Origin: Lanius collurio
Taxonomy: Eukaryota; Chordata; Aves; Passeriformes; Laniidae
Assembly (NCBI GenBank): GCA_020086605.1
Contig: JACBWW010000003.1
Span: 3,908,989 to 3,972,988, forward strand
Length of the DNA: 64,000 nucleotides
Direction of reading: 5' to 3'
Part shown: in pieces, positions 22,501 through 34,149 of the stretch
Layout of the letters: each line of letters starts with the position of its first letter
How positions within the stretch are numbered: position 1 is the first letter of the stretch
Position numbers and translations under genes: made by a program
The notes under the pieces: model-generated
Seen by the model: only the letters and a program-made list of their open reading frames with translations
Database searches by the model: none
Told to the model about the DNA's origin: nothing

Positions 22501-23550
22501 CAAATCCTTTATTGAACTGGGATAGTCTAACAACTAAGTTCAAAACAAGGTCTCCTTTTCCCTCTGTGTTTATTAAGTCTTGAAATAATTTAACAGTTCA
22601 TTTCCTTTATGATAAATTAAATTAATTTGGAACTGAATTTTTTTTTAACATAAAGAATCTCATTCTAGTTTACCTGAAAAGCTCACAACCTGACAACTAA
22701 CAGTTTAGCACAGCTTTATCAAGACCATCCCCCAGCTTCCTGATCTCAGACATTTTAGTCCCTCATTTCATGTGCAGTCAGAATTTTGCCAGAGCAGCCC
22801 ACTCTGTGCCTGCTACTCGAATTCCCAATATCCGTCAGATTAATGCCAGGATAGGATGTAACAGTGATCCTCTTCTGCTGATGCACTCCATACTCTGAAC
22901 AAAAAAATATCTCTCATTTGAAACTAAACAGCAGATTACAAGAATCATATTCTCCCTCCTCTAACCTCTGTCTGTGTTTTCACTTCACCCAGGGTAGATT
23001 TTGATCTCGCCTTTGTCATTTCCTGGTGCACTTTCAGCCCTTCACCTGAATCAAAGACACATGTTCCTTGCAGGCTAAAATTTGCCTTGAGGAGAAACTT
23101 TCCTCATGCTTTATACTTAGTATATCAGCTGATTGTTTGGCTTAATTTTTATGTGTTTTTCTGCAAGGTAAATAATCCACAGCTTTTCAGTTACTGCATG
23201 AAATAAATATACATGTGATTAACTGCTCTTATTCGACATTATTAACTTACCAGGAATATTTTATTTTGATTCACAGGTTGAATTCTAATGTGATTACAAA
23301 ATCTAATGATAAGGAAATATTACTGAGTTCCTCTCCCTAGTAGGATACAGTTGTCCCTAGATGTATGTCAGGTAGTGATTTTTCATCTTGCTTTAAAAAA
23401 CAATCTCTCCTTGGAGTTTATGCCTTGTCTTTATCATCCCAAGCAACGCTATTACTCTTTGGAATTTTTTTTAAAACAGTACTTTTTGCTCTACATTGAA
23501 TCCACGAGCATAATTAATGACATGGAATTGACCTGATTAATTACTGACAC
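19511..23550. other. unique non-coding DNA with small hairpins
   Basis: No gene or mobile element is recognised. Perfect inverted repeats: ATGATGT-CAT-ACATCAT (20421-20437), GTTAATT/AATTAAC (20538-20560) and TGACAAACA/TGTTTGTCA (22072-22094). The 112-codon frame at 20037-20375 has an ATG but no family resemblance. A GC-richer patch at 22720-23060 shows nothing identifiable. Confidence 0.7.
22072..22094. repeat. 9-bp perfect hairpin, 5-nt loop
   Basis: TGACAAACA (22072-22080), loop TGATG, then TGTTTGTCA (22086-22094). The stem is not a simple repeat. No flanking U-run or other RNA-gene signal is seen. Confidence 0.8.
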
Positions 23551-26500
23551 TTCAGTTTTGCAGCTGTTGAAGCACACTTCAATACGTGATATTCACTGGC
23601 TGAGGCTGCCTTGCCCATACTCTGCTAGAACTGGGATTCCTTTAGAACTATCACACTTCCAAACCAGCCCTGAGACTAACTTGGATTGCAGGAGTTTTGT
23701 AGACATGTCAATCCCCAATAAGCCCCATTTGCTTTCAGCAGCAGGTAAGACTGGGACCATTTACAGAGACTCCTGGTACCAGTATTGAGGCAGGTGGGAT
23801 ATTTAGAAGAAACCAGTCTGGGGCATCATTCCCTGCCTGTTGCCACAGGAGCTACCTGTATAATGGGTTGCCTTAATGGGCAGTATGTGAACCTGTTTTC
23901 TTCTAAAGACCTTTTATAGAATATGTGATTGTGAAACTGGCTAATTAAATATCTTTCACTGGTTATTTGTTTGCTGAAATGCAGTTCTAGAAATGAAATG
24001 CTCTATGAATTCAAACTAATAAATAACACATATGCATAACTATGTCTAACTATTGTTTTGTATCTGTTGGGGACCAGTTCTCTTTACCAACAGGCTGCAG
24101 AAGAGTCAAAATCTCAGGACTTGATCCTGTTGCTGCCTACAGATGTGTTCTGGTTACAAAAAAGTTAATTGTATTCTCTGACATTGGCTTTTAAGGATGA
24201 ATCTTTCCTTGCTCTAAGAGTCCAAAAACAGCTCGAGTTTGCAACTCTAGTTCTCAAAAACTTTTCTTCGTATTCTACAATATGCTGCAAGGCAGTTCAC
24301 AATTCTTAGTTGTTCACAGCATTAATTTACTTTATTGATGACATCATCAGTATTTTGTCACTGTAGAGTTTAGTTGTCCTGAGTAAAGCTGACCATGGAA
24401 GTTTTGAACATTGATTTTTTTTTTTTTCCCCTTCTGTAGCATAGGCGAATGATTTATCATCTTCTTCTGGGACATCAGCCAGAGGCAAGAAATAGCTCTA
24501 ATAACATGCTCTGAAGTGACTTATACTGACTATGTGTTTAAAAATGTGGTGAAATAATATACTGTACCTGGACATAGGAACATCAACCATCAGGAAAGAC
24601 GGGAAAGCTTTTTGTACAGACAAATGGCATCTGCCACACAACAAACACAGAACCCAGTTTTCTTTCAATAATAGTTCAGAGATTTCTTTCCCTTGTATTT
24701 GAATGCATCACATTTTGTGCTCAATTTTTCTTATTTAAAAATTTCTGAATAAATATTGTGAAAATCCATCTTAAAATCAGCAAAAGGTATTATAAAACAC
24801 AAGCTTCATATACAAACTTTCTCAATGGGGATCTAGATTTTGACATCACTAATTTTATTAATTTTCTTTCCTTGACATTGTATCAAAGTACAATCTTGAA
24901 GAAACAAATCTAATGCAACAAAAGACATAATAATTACAACCATTGCCGTACTTTGAGAGGAAACATGAAGGCAAGGATGAAAAATAATTTTACAGGATTC
25001 CTATCTCCCTGTTACCTCAGTAGATTCATGCATGTGCGTGCATGAAAGGAAAACAGATTGGATGCAATTAGATGTTACATTTCCTTAGGTGACAAAGCTG
25101 GCTATTTCCTGATTTATGTAGCAGTCCCATAAGCAGTCATATTACCACCGTTTATACAGCAGGAGAAGGAAAAACGGTAGTACAAGGATGAGAAAAAATG
25201 ACAAAATGTTAAAGGAAATAGGACCTCCTTCTGCTGGAGGGAGAGAAAAAAATTAGGAGATAATTGCAGGAATGTATTTTACAGATAAAAATTAATTTTA
25301 ATTAAGGAAGCAACTAGAAATAACTTACAAAATAATTATAAATTGGTCTCAGAGTTAAAATATTTCTATCATGCAAAAAGCCCAGAAATAAAGAGTGGGA
25401 AATATATTTTTTTTCATTTTACATATGTGCAGTCTAAGCAAAAAGAGATGCTTCAGGCATATGTGGGTAAGTAATGACAAACATTTACATTAACTGCATT
25501 TGGTCTCTTTCTTATTTGCTTTCCTGCATATTTATTTGAGTAAATTTTTGGTCTCTTAAAAGGTCATTTGAAAAGACTGGAGCCCAAGGATGGCATGTTT
25601 ATAAACATCTCATGAACATTGGTTACGTGCAGAAATGTAATTTATTTTGAGAGCGAATAGAAATCATTTTGGACAGGACAGGAACTGTTTATATAGGTCA
25701 CATCATTCAGTAATTCATATAGTCATTGATAAAAACCACTACTAGTCCAGAGTTTCAGGTGAGGTAAATAGGTGTAGCTTGATAGTTATATGATGCTTCA
25801 CAACAACCTATTTTGATGTTTCTGCCTCATATAGATAGATTAAAAATAAATATTCTGTGATTTTAGGAGTTCACATGCTCAAGGGAATTAATTTATTTTC
25901 TTCCAGACTGTAGTACTAACACAGAACACTTTCTAGTCTGGTTTTGGGGTTTGGATTTTTTTTTAAATTAAACTCAAGACTGTTAATCAATCAGAATAAA
26001 TTATTTTAATTTATTGTTAGATTATTGTAGTAGTAAATATTTTCATAAATTTAGATAAGACATGTTAAAGTCTACCAGGGTCCAGTCCAGGGGTAAATCT
26101 CATAAACATGAGATTACATTACATAAAAAAAAAAAAAAAAAAGTCTAAAATACTTTTTTCTAAAACTGTTTCTACATGGCAAAAATTATCTTGGAAATAT
26201 AGAAACCAATTATTCTTTCTGCAAGAATGAAACTGGTAATTATTTTTTTAAACAGTAATACATTAGCTGAGTATTTTGAACTTTACTGAGATTTTACTGA
26301 GATCCTTCAAAGTCTGTCAAGTTTTGAAAAATTACTTCTGGATTCTTATTATTCTCTTGAAATATGAATTCACCACAACCCATGTCCTATATTCTCAACT
26401 ATTTCTCATATAGTTATGCCCTTTCTGATGCATCAGAAGCATGGAAATGAATGTATTTTAACTCCTTCAGACCTTGAATTCTTTAGTGTGTGAGTTCAGC

Positions 26501-27860
26501 ACACACAGACCCTCTCCTGCCACACTCATTTGATGTACAAGATTGGCACTCAATGAACATCCTCAAAAGTCACTTCTCCCTCCTACTTAACTTGTCAGGA
26601 TGAACAGGCTTTAAGTTACAGTTTTCACTCTCTTTGCACAACCATTTCGGCTGCAGGAATTACTTGGAAACAAATGAGTCAGCCACCAAGAAGAGAAATA
26701 ATCTTCCTTTCCTCTGCATAGGGCCCAAAGGAAAATCACTGCCTCTCATTTCAAGGGATTCACACAGGCTGGGGAAGAGCAGGTTAGTGCTGGCTGTGCA
26801 CTTGATGTGAGCACCATCTGGCAGTGGCAGGGCAGGGTGACTCTGGGGGAACACTGTCAAGAGCACTCTGCTGCTGCTCTAAAGAGGAGCAACACCAACA
26901 TCTTGCAGGAATATGCTGCTGGTTTTAGCATATGTGATAACAGACTGAGACTGGACATGTCCTCTTCTTATGGGACTACATTTCCCTAGCTGGTGAGGGA
27001 TCCATTTCTGCCTTTGTACTACAAGATATCTGAGTTTGGGGCTTATTCTTCGTGAACCACTCTTGAGCACACAAACCAGTGTCCTGATTGTTTATCTTCT
27101 AAATCTACTGGGTTCCAGGTCTGTGCCAAAAACTTTGAGGTTTTTGTATTACACTGTGTAAGATACCTGCAAGCTACAGCACTGAATCCAAAGGAACCTT
27201 TCCATCCTGTAAGGAGAGATCCTGAGGCAGACTGCTTTTAACACACAAAATTCTGTAATAAATCAGTTTCCAAGAGTTAATTGGAAAAAAGAGTCAAAGC
27301 AGGAAGTTACCAGAGGCAGCCTACACACACAAAAAAAAAATCACAGTAGCAGATATTGGCACCTACATTTGAAATAAAACACAAATCTCTGCCTCTGAAA
27401 AGAAGTTCTGCTTGCAGTTTTTGTCCTACCAGCTACGTACTCATGATCTTTCATGTGTAGGCACTATGTATTGTTCCTGCAGATATTTAAGAGGACTTAC
27501 AAAGCTGTTTTCTGAGAAGGCTGGGAGAGAAAGTTTGAATCAGTGAGAAGCAAATAAATGAAACAAAGATTACCAGAAGAACTGGGGTATAGTTGTTCAT
27601 TTCATGTGTAAGTATGCGAAGAATTAATATGACTTAATTCCAAAATATCAAAATGTTCTGGCAAACATTGAGATAGGCCTAGTTTAAGTCACTGAATTGA
27701 TAGAAAGGTAAATACATAAATTTACACCCTTGTATATAAATCCCACACAATTCTTAGTTTTCTGTTTCCACAGCTACAGAAAACAAAATGAAATAAAAAT
27801 GGTTCAGCTACATGAGGAAGGACTTTCTGTATCTGCTGTATTTTGTAGCTTATATTATCG
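23551..27860. other. unique non-coding DNA
   Basis: No gene is firmly recognised. The interval 23564-23744 is flanked by splice-like signals (see findings). Also present: T13 at 24415-24427, a hairpin TTCATGCA/TGCATGAA (25025-25046, 6-nt loop), ACCGTTT/AAACGGT near 25147-25175, and a hairpin AATCTCAT/ATGAGATT (26096-26115, 4-nt loop) just before an A18 run. The GC-richer patch 26640-27060 contains TGAGTCA (AP-1 consensus) near 26678 but no long open frame. Confidence 0.65.
26096..26142. repeat. small hairpin followed by poly(A) A18
   Basis: AATCTCAT (26096-26103), loop AAAC, ATGAGATT (26108-26115), then about ten bases further an uninterrupted A18 at 26125-26142. A hairpin followed by an A run can mark a retroposed RNA, but no body sequence upstream resembles a SINE or a known RNA. 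Confidence 0.65.
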
Positions 27861-28730
27861 AAGAACCATAGAAGGGTTTAGGTTGGAAGGGACCTTTAAA
27901 AGTCATCTAGTCCAACTCCCCCTGGATCTTCCATTAGATCAGGTTGTTCAGACCCTTGTCCACCCAGCCTGGCCTTGAATGTTACCAGGGATGGGCATCT
28001 ACCCCTTCTTTGGTTAGTCTGTTCCAGTGTTTCACCACCCTCATTGTAAAAAATTCATTCTCTATGTCCAATCTAAATATATCCTCTTTCAGTTTAAAAT
28101 CACCAACTCTTGTCTGATCACTATAGACCCTCCTAAAAAGTGTGTCCTCATCTTTCTTGTAAGCCACTTTTAAGCTCTCAAAGGCCACAATTTTTCTTCT
28201 TTTCCTCCTTTCCCTCTTTTCTTCTCCAGGCTGAAAAACCCCATCCCTCTCAGCCTGTCTTCTTAGGAGAGGTGTTTTTGTGACCCCCCTCTGGACTATC
28301 TCCAAAAGGTCCATGTCCTTCCTGTGCTGAGAACCCCAGAGCAGGATGCAACACTCCAGGTAGGGTCTCAGGAGAGCAGGGCAGAGGGGAAGAATCCACT
28401 CCCTGTCCTTGCTCAACACAATGTGTTTGATGCAGCCCATTTGGCTTTTCGGGCTAGGAGTATCCATTGCCAGCTCATGTCCCGCCCCTCATCCACCAGC
28501 ACCCCCAAGTCCTTCTTGGCAAGGCTGATCTGAATCTGTTCATCCCCCAGCCTGTGTTGATACCAGGGGTTGCACCAACCCAGGTGCAGCACCTTGCACT
28601 TGGTCTTGTTAAGCCACATGACATTCCCATGTCCCCATTTCCTGATCTTTTCCAGGTCCCTCTCTAGGTGGCATCCTATCCTTCAGGGCATGTCAACTAC
28701 ACCACTCAGCTTGCTGCCCTCTGCAAACTT
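27861..28730 (-). mobile_element. CR1 LINE, 3' 0.87 kb, reverse orientation
   Basis: On the plus strand the block opens with AACCATAGAAGGGTTTAGG and TTGGAAGGGACCTTTAAAAG, the reverse complement of the CR1 tail and 3' UTR. It runs through CAGGTTGTTCAGACCC, TTCCAGTGTTTCACCACCC, CTCTCAGCCTGTCTTCTTAG, GGTCCATGTCCTTCCTGTGC, GATGCAGCCCATTTGGC, TCATCCACCAGCACCCCCAA and CCCAGCCTGTGTTGATACC to ACCACTCAGCTTG...CTGCAAACTT, where similarity ends. In its own orientation it holds the C-terminal part of pol and the 3' UTR, and is 5'-truncated. It belongs to a different CR1 subfamily from the copies at 5.0, 46 and 61 kb, as shown by the TTGGAAGGGACC (not TTGGAAAAGACC) 3' end. Confidence 0.95.
27982..28619 (-). 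pseudogene. CR1 pol (reverse transcriptase) C-terminal remnant
   Basis: Reading on the minus strand, the frame from 28619 gives NKTKCKVLHLG, then YQHRLGDEQ and KKDLGVLVDE, the region after the RT palm typical of CR1 pol. The frame ending at 27982 continues with RPYLECCILLWG, HRKDMDLLEIVQRG, FKLKEDIFRLDI and FFTMRVVKHWNRL, the family's C-terminal tail. The two segments are in different frames and overlap near 28413-28467, so at least one frameshift separates them. The 161-codon stretch 28467-27982 is free of stops although the copy is otherwise eroded. The catalytic RT motifs and endonuclease domain lie upstream of the truncation and are absent. It cannot encode a working enzyme. Confidence 0.93.
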
Positions 28731-29739
28731 ATTGTTACCTTCTTAAAGGAGCACACCTTTAAGGAGTTTCACTGGTGTTGCTCTGCTGCTTCCTATTGCC
28801 TCCAGAGCCCCTGCATGCCTCAGAGCAACAGGCTGAGGTCCCTCACTAGCAGATCATCCTGGTAACCTTGGTGTGTCATCCCACCCTTTGTCACAGACAA
28901 CCCTGATATTATTCCCTCCCCCACCAAGTCTTAGGAAATTTGGTTTTTTAAGGCTGGATTCACAACAAAGTAATTGGTATCAATTAGAATATCACTTGAG
29001 AGTAAATACTGCCACACCATTGTGAACTTTTTATATGTATTTAGTGTTCACTATCAAAGGAGTGAGACAACCAACAGTTAGGATCAGGCTACTGAAAATG
29101 TCACTGCTTTGTAAAACTCTGACCAAAATAAAACTGAGAAAGGCTATAACAATATTATCACTGAATAAACTCCTTTTGTCTTCCACTAACAAGCTCAGTG
29201 TTTCCAGCCTTAGTGAAAAAAATATCTGTAGAAGTTATAAGATTTCCATGATTTCAGGTGGTGGCTCTGAGAAACAAATCTAATTCCTACTGCTGCATTA
29301 GAAGGGAAACTTTGGTCCTTAAAGTGGTAAAATGTAATGATTATTTGTTGGGGTTTTTCTTTCTTTTTCTTTCATATCCTACTATTATATAAGAAAAATT
29401 ACATTTTTACCAATGAGACTGTTTTCAAAGTATTAGAGTGAATTTTGGAAGGACAGAAGAGTACAATTCTTCTCTGGAAAAAGAAAAATTAAAAAAAAAA
29501 TCTTTGATATTGAGGTGGACCTCTTTTAATCCTCTGTTAAAATTATGTGAGATTTTGCTGTGAGGTAGTTCTAAAAAGAGGTATAGAAAGTGAGGTTTAA
29601 TTTTGAAAATTAATGTTCCTGGTATACAAAAAAATCACAAAAGCTCCACAGAGCTGCAAGACACCTGCCTTACACCTCTTGCCACAAGAAGACCTTGTCC
29701 TCATTTTTACAAGCAAGTACCAGACCTGACCTGTTAGTC
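28731..29739. other. unique non-coding DNA beyond the CR1 truncation point
   Basis: No gene is recognised. CTTAAAGG/CCTTTAAG (28742-28763, 6-nt spacer) is a perfect inverted repeat within 15 bp of the CR1 5' truncation. The 28731-28900 stretch is GC-rich and could be an unrecognised repeat into which the CR1 inserted. The rest is AT-rich, with an A9 run near 29490. Confidence 0.65.
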
Positions 29740-30220
29740 CACTTATGTAAATAATAAGTCCAATTCCCTTTGCAAGCTCCTGCTAAAGCTGTGCCATTAG
29801 AGCCATCGTGTCATTTAGGCAGTCAGTGGAGAATCAAAGACTGCCTGCGCTGCAGCAGCCCAGTGCTACGTTTCTAAGAAAATGGGCTCTTAAAAAAGGA
29901 AATGTCACACCGCAGTGTGAGAGATAAACAGAGGTATATCTTTAGAGCAGCAGGCAGGGACTGTAGAAACACTCTCTGTAAATGACTTTGATCCCCTAGT
30001 GTGATGAATCATGGAGTCGCAAATCCTTTTTAGCTAATTGCTATCAGCTTGTGAGATTTTTCCTTCCATGTTCAATATCAATTTTCAGGGCCATAGGAGA
30101 TAGCACTTGTCCCCCGAGTCTGCTGGCGACTTACCGCTAAAACTGAACTAGCACCACTTAACAGTTTAAAGGGGGAAGTCATTTAATATGACACTGCTGC
30201 TAGTAACTAAAAGGGAAAAT
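29740..30220. promoter_or_regulatory. candidate conserved non-coding element (unverified)
   Basis: Balanced composition, several CpGs (CGTG, CTGCGCTGC, GTCGCAAAT, CCCCCGAGT, GGCGAC, ACCGCTAA) in otherwise CpG-poor DNA, and no homopolymers. TCACAC-CGCA-GTGTGA (29905-29920) is an inverted pair of T-box-type half sites; the left one reads TCACACC in full. TAATTG lies at 30035-30040 and TGATGAATCATGG at about 30002. No open frame stands out. The regulatory call is inference. Confidence 0.3.
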
Positions 30221-31310
30221 ATTAGGGGCAAATAAAGGCAACAGTAAACCTTTTTTTTACTGTCAATGGCCTGCCTTTGAAAATGTCCTTTCTATATCCA
30301 CATCGTATCTGTGCATCTATCTCAAAGCAAAAGAAGCCTTAATTATTCAAAAGTGATAAGCAGGGACTTGGGAAAAAGGAGAGTGGAATTTGGTTGTTTT
30401 TCAAATCTAATGACTTCCACATTAAAAACTGTAAATAAAATAAACTTTTTAAAGTATATTTGAACCATAATATTGGACTGAATGAGAAATTTAGAATATA
30501 ATATTGAATTTAAACCCTTACAGCACAAATTTCACTCCATTTCTACTTTCAGGACAGTCAAGTGAAAATGTTTTAGATTTCCTAGAAAATCTAGTTCTTT
30601 CCTGGTCATTGGAATTTTTCTGCAAAATTTTGTCATCACTGCTTATTCACAAGGTTATGCAGATCAGAAGTTACATCTTTGAAGCATAATAGCCTATGTA
30701 TTTTTTCAGACTATAGGGGAACACAACTCCCTGCAACTTCTGAGTACTCCAGACTCAGAAATTCTGAATTTGCATTCGTCTCTTGGCATTCAGTAGCCTC
30801 TGAATGCAGACAGCATCTCAAATAGTAAAAACCATTTGGTAGATAAACTTGGATTCAGTATCAAATTTCATGGCACCTAAAACTTAGAATTTACAGAGGA
30901 GTGAAACAGCAAGCTATTAAGCTAGTTGATAGTGTAAAGGTGAAAAAACAGTGCTTCAAATAAGTCTAGGAAGTTTTGCTTTAAAAAGAGCAACTGGATT
31001 TACTTTAAATGAACTCTTTTAAATTAAGCTGAACTTTAACTGTTGTTCTTATGTGTATCACAGTCATTCACTGGTTTTAATACTCAGAGCAGTGACAGTT
31101 TTCCAACCTAGATTACGAGTATTTCTTTAATCTGTATATAAGAAAACATCCTCTCCTGGGGACCATAATCACCCATTTAAGGAGAAATATAATATGTATG
31201 CCCAATCAAGCCTGTCTTCAGAGTAAAATTTGGTTTCATTTGTCACAGGCAAACCAAGAGTTAATCACCAAAATTATTCTAAGACAAATTTGAAACAATA
31301 TTCTTGTTGG
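30221..31310. other. AT-rich unique non-coding DNA
   Basis: No gene or mobile element is recognised. Open frames are about 61 codons at most. Confidence 0.75.
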
Positions 31311-31360
31311 AAAATAAATAAATAAATAAACAAACAAACAAGAAAACAAATAAATAAAAG
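31311..31360. repeat. (AAAT)n/(AAAC)n compound microsatellite
   Basis: AAAATAAATAAATAAATAAA is followed by CAAACAAACAAG, then AAAACAAATAAATAAAAG. The tetranucleotide changes phase from AAAT to AAAC and back. Confidence 0.88.
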
Positions 31361-34039
31361 CCATTTCACATTTACTGTTTCCTGGCAATTTTTCCATAAG
31401 TTTCCTTATCAAGAGACATGCCTAATATCAGAGATTCATTTATTTGAGGTAGGATAGATTAAAAGATGAAAATGAGACAATGATTATGGGATTTTAATAT
31501 GTAGGCAGAAAACAAAATACAAATAAAAAAAAAAAAAATTACCATTAGCTGAGCATCCAGATACTGAGCTGATATCCAGATTATTTTCTTTCCTGAGGAA
31601 GACAGTAAAATTTTAATGTCAAGACTCATAGTTTTGAATACTTTCCCAATTTTGACTATTCACCTAAGTTTTAAGTGCTTCCCCTCAGCTGTTTCTTATG
31701 GAAACTTCTTAGCACATGGAGCTGCTACATCTACTACTCTGTATCCTGTAGGAATAGAGTAGGACACTTCTCAGCTTCCCCTTTATGTCTGGGTTCCATT
31801 TCACAGTGTATGTTTAACTTGCATGGTTTTTTAATATTGTCCACCAAATATCCAAAGGACAATACAAAATTTTTCATATTTTTTCCTTGTTTTGCCCAAA
31901 ACTTTTTTTCTCTGAAAGCTGACTCAAAAAAATTCAGCCTACCATCTGATGTAGGCTGAATTCACAGCATCATAACTAGTGAATTCAAAGTACCTGTATT
32001 CCAAAATTATATTACCATGATGCATTTTATAAGGTATTGGCTCACAATTTGTTCACAAATAAGATGTTTCATATTTCTATCCCATTTTCAGAGATGTTAC
32101 TGTAAAGGAGAATGGAGAGGAGATGGAAGGATCAAATTTTTTACTCAGAGAAAAAAAAGTAGATGTTAACTTTGATATGAACTGACTTGATAGTACGGGT
32201 CAAAGTCTTAGAAAGTCAGGCAAGTAGTTTGACTCTAAGGTCTTCTGATTTCTCTAAAATATTGAACAGTTAAGTTCTGAGAAATAAGAAGAGAAAAAAA
32301 ACAAAGTTGCCAAAATTTTGGACAGGGCAATCTGATTTACAGAAAGTTCTTCAGTGAAGTTTTATGTATAAAAATGTTTCCCTTTTTGAAGGAAATAAAA
32401 GTATTTTCAAGTAAACTCACCATAAAATGAAAGTTTTCAAAGCTAGATGAACGATTTAAACCTTTTTGATGATTAAAAAAAATTGTAAGTTTACAAAGCT
32501 GCAGCTCTTATTGCAAACTAAAAAACAATACTAATACTATGCTTAAATAAAACCTCTTCATTTAAACAAAACTAAATTTGTTTTACTGCTCAAAAATAAA
32601 GTTACTTATGACAACAGGCTCAGTAACAGAGGTTACACTATCTGATAGTGATAGAATTGCACTCTTAGAAAGTATTATGAACTGTCTTTAATTTACAAAC
32701 AGAAAATGCATTAAAATTCCGGCTGGTCATGCAACTCAATGAAAATTTCCATGCAATTTAATTTTGATTTAACAAAACTGTGTTATTTTAGCTTTTTACA
32801 ATGTCATCAGGTAAGACCTGAATCAAGTTGTTTTTCCTCTCTCCCTGGAAGTGAAAACTGATTTGGTGTCTCTGTGATTTGCAGTTGGGATCTAAGACCT
32901 CCATATGGCACTTAGTCAACGAAAGTATTCTTCCAGCAGAATTTTACTGACGAACTTGAGGAAAAATAAGATTGGAAGATAACTTTGGATTAATTGCTGA
33001 GCACTGAATCAACATAATAATCACCAATGTGGCATACTTGTGTTCTCTTCCATGACAAGGGCAAAGTATCCCACTTTTTAAAAAAACCAAATACTAATAC
33101 TCACTTGCTAAACTCTTAAATTCTTTTCTGATTCAGGGATTTGGGCCAATTATATCATTAACTGTTAAAAAAAAAAAGAAAAAAAAATTGTCTAAGATAA
33201 AATATCTCATTATAAAAAATATGTATATTAGGATTATATTTTGAAGAATTTTAAACAGAGCTCAGGAAAAGTATTTGTTATCAACAGAAGAATTGACTTT
33301 TGGTAAAAATTGACCTTACAGGTGTTATATAAATTTCTAATACAGTATACAGTATATAGTTGTCCAGCATTTATTGCTGATAAGAAATTTAATTATTAAA
33401 ATAATGTTTAAAAAAACCAAAAAAAATGGTGATACTCATCAGTAAAATTCACTAGATTTTTAATGACAGAAAAAATAATATGAATTTTTGGATCTACTCT
33501 GAGTTTGCTGAGGATCTTTGAGTCAAATATTTTAGATACACTTCATTGTTTTCATTCAATAACTAACTTAGTTGTAGATGCAAAAAAATAATGTATAATG
33601 AAATTAAGATGTACAAAAAAGTTCACTTGAGCTTTTAAATAGATGGGGACAAAAGTGCACAGGCTATTCTAGGACCTGCAGGGATGGCATAATACCAGCT
33701 AAAGTAATGCATCTCCGTTAAGAGTGATACTGAGCTGTTTGTTAGTGAGAATATCTATTGGAGTTTAGAGGAAAACAAAGTTTGGCCATTTTCCACATTT
33801 TAAAAATCCTGTGAAAGAGCATCTCTGGCAATCACTGTCTCTTCTCTGCTGGGAAGCACCTGGGCAACTTCAGCACCACAAAACTGAAAAATGCAATCCT
33901 GCCCTGGACTTTCACCATATAATTCTCACTAATGCTGGTGGATGTCCTCACTAAACAGAGGGTAAAGGATAAGGTCACAGGATAATGAATTTAACTCTAG
34001 GTTTTTAAATGAGAGAGGTTGAGTAGTTGGGGTTTTATC
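31361..34039. other. AT-rich unique non-coding DNA
   Basis: No gene or mobile element is recognised. The interval includes A runs at about 31526-31539 and 33167-33187 (interrupted by one G), a 7-bp tandem pair TACAGTA near 33341-33354, and the competing hairpins at 31931-31987 (listed separately). Confidence 0.7.
31931..31987. repeat. two overlapping, mutually exclusive hairpins
   Basis: Hairpin 1: AATTCAGCCTAC (31931-31942), 8-nt loop, GTAGGCTGAATT (31951-31962), 12 bp perfect. Hairpin 2: TGAATTCAC (31957-31965), 13-nt loop, GTGAATTCA (31979-31987), 9 bp perfect. The bases 31957-31962 belong to both stems, so only one can form at a time in a single strand. In bacteria such an arrangement would suggest attenuation; here nothing shows that it is transcribed. 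Confidence 0.85.
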
Positions 34040-34065
34040 TTTTTTTCTTTTTTTTTTTTTTTTTT
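34040..34065. repeat. poly(T) tract
   Basis: T7 then C then T18 (about 34040-34065), followed by AAATGG. There is no adjacent retroposon body on either strand. Confidence 0.85.
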
Positions 34066-34149
34066 AAATGGCATCTTTTTCTTCCTCAGGGAGATCTGCA
34101 GACTGTGGCTTTTTGCCTTTGAACATCCTCAAGTCAAGCATCAAGAAAA

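Noticed and set aside
28324..28667. Plus-strand frames with many Ser/Pro/His residues
   Set aside because: Antisense readings of the reverse CR1 pol remnant.
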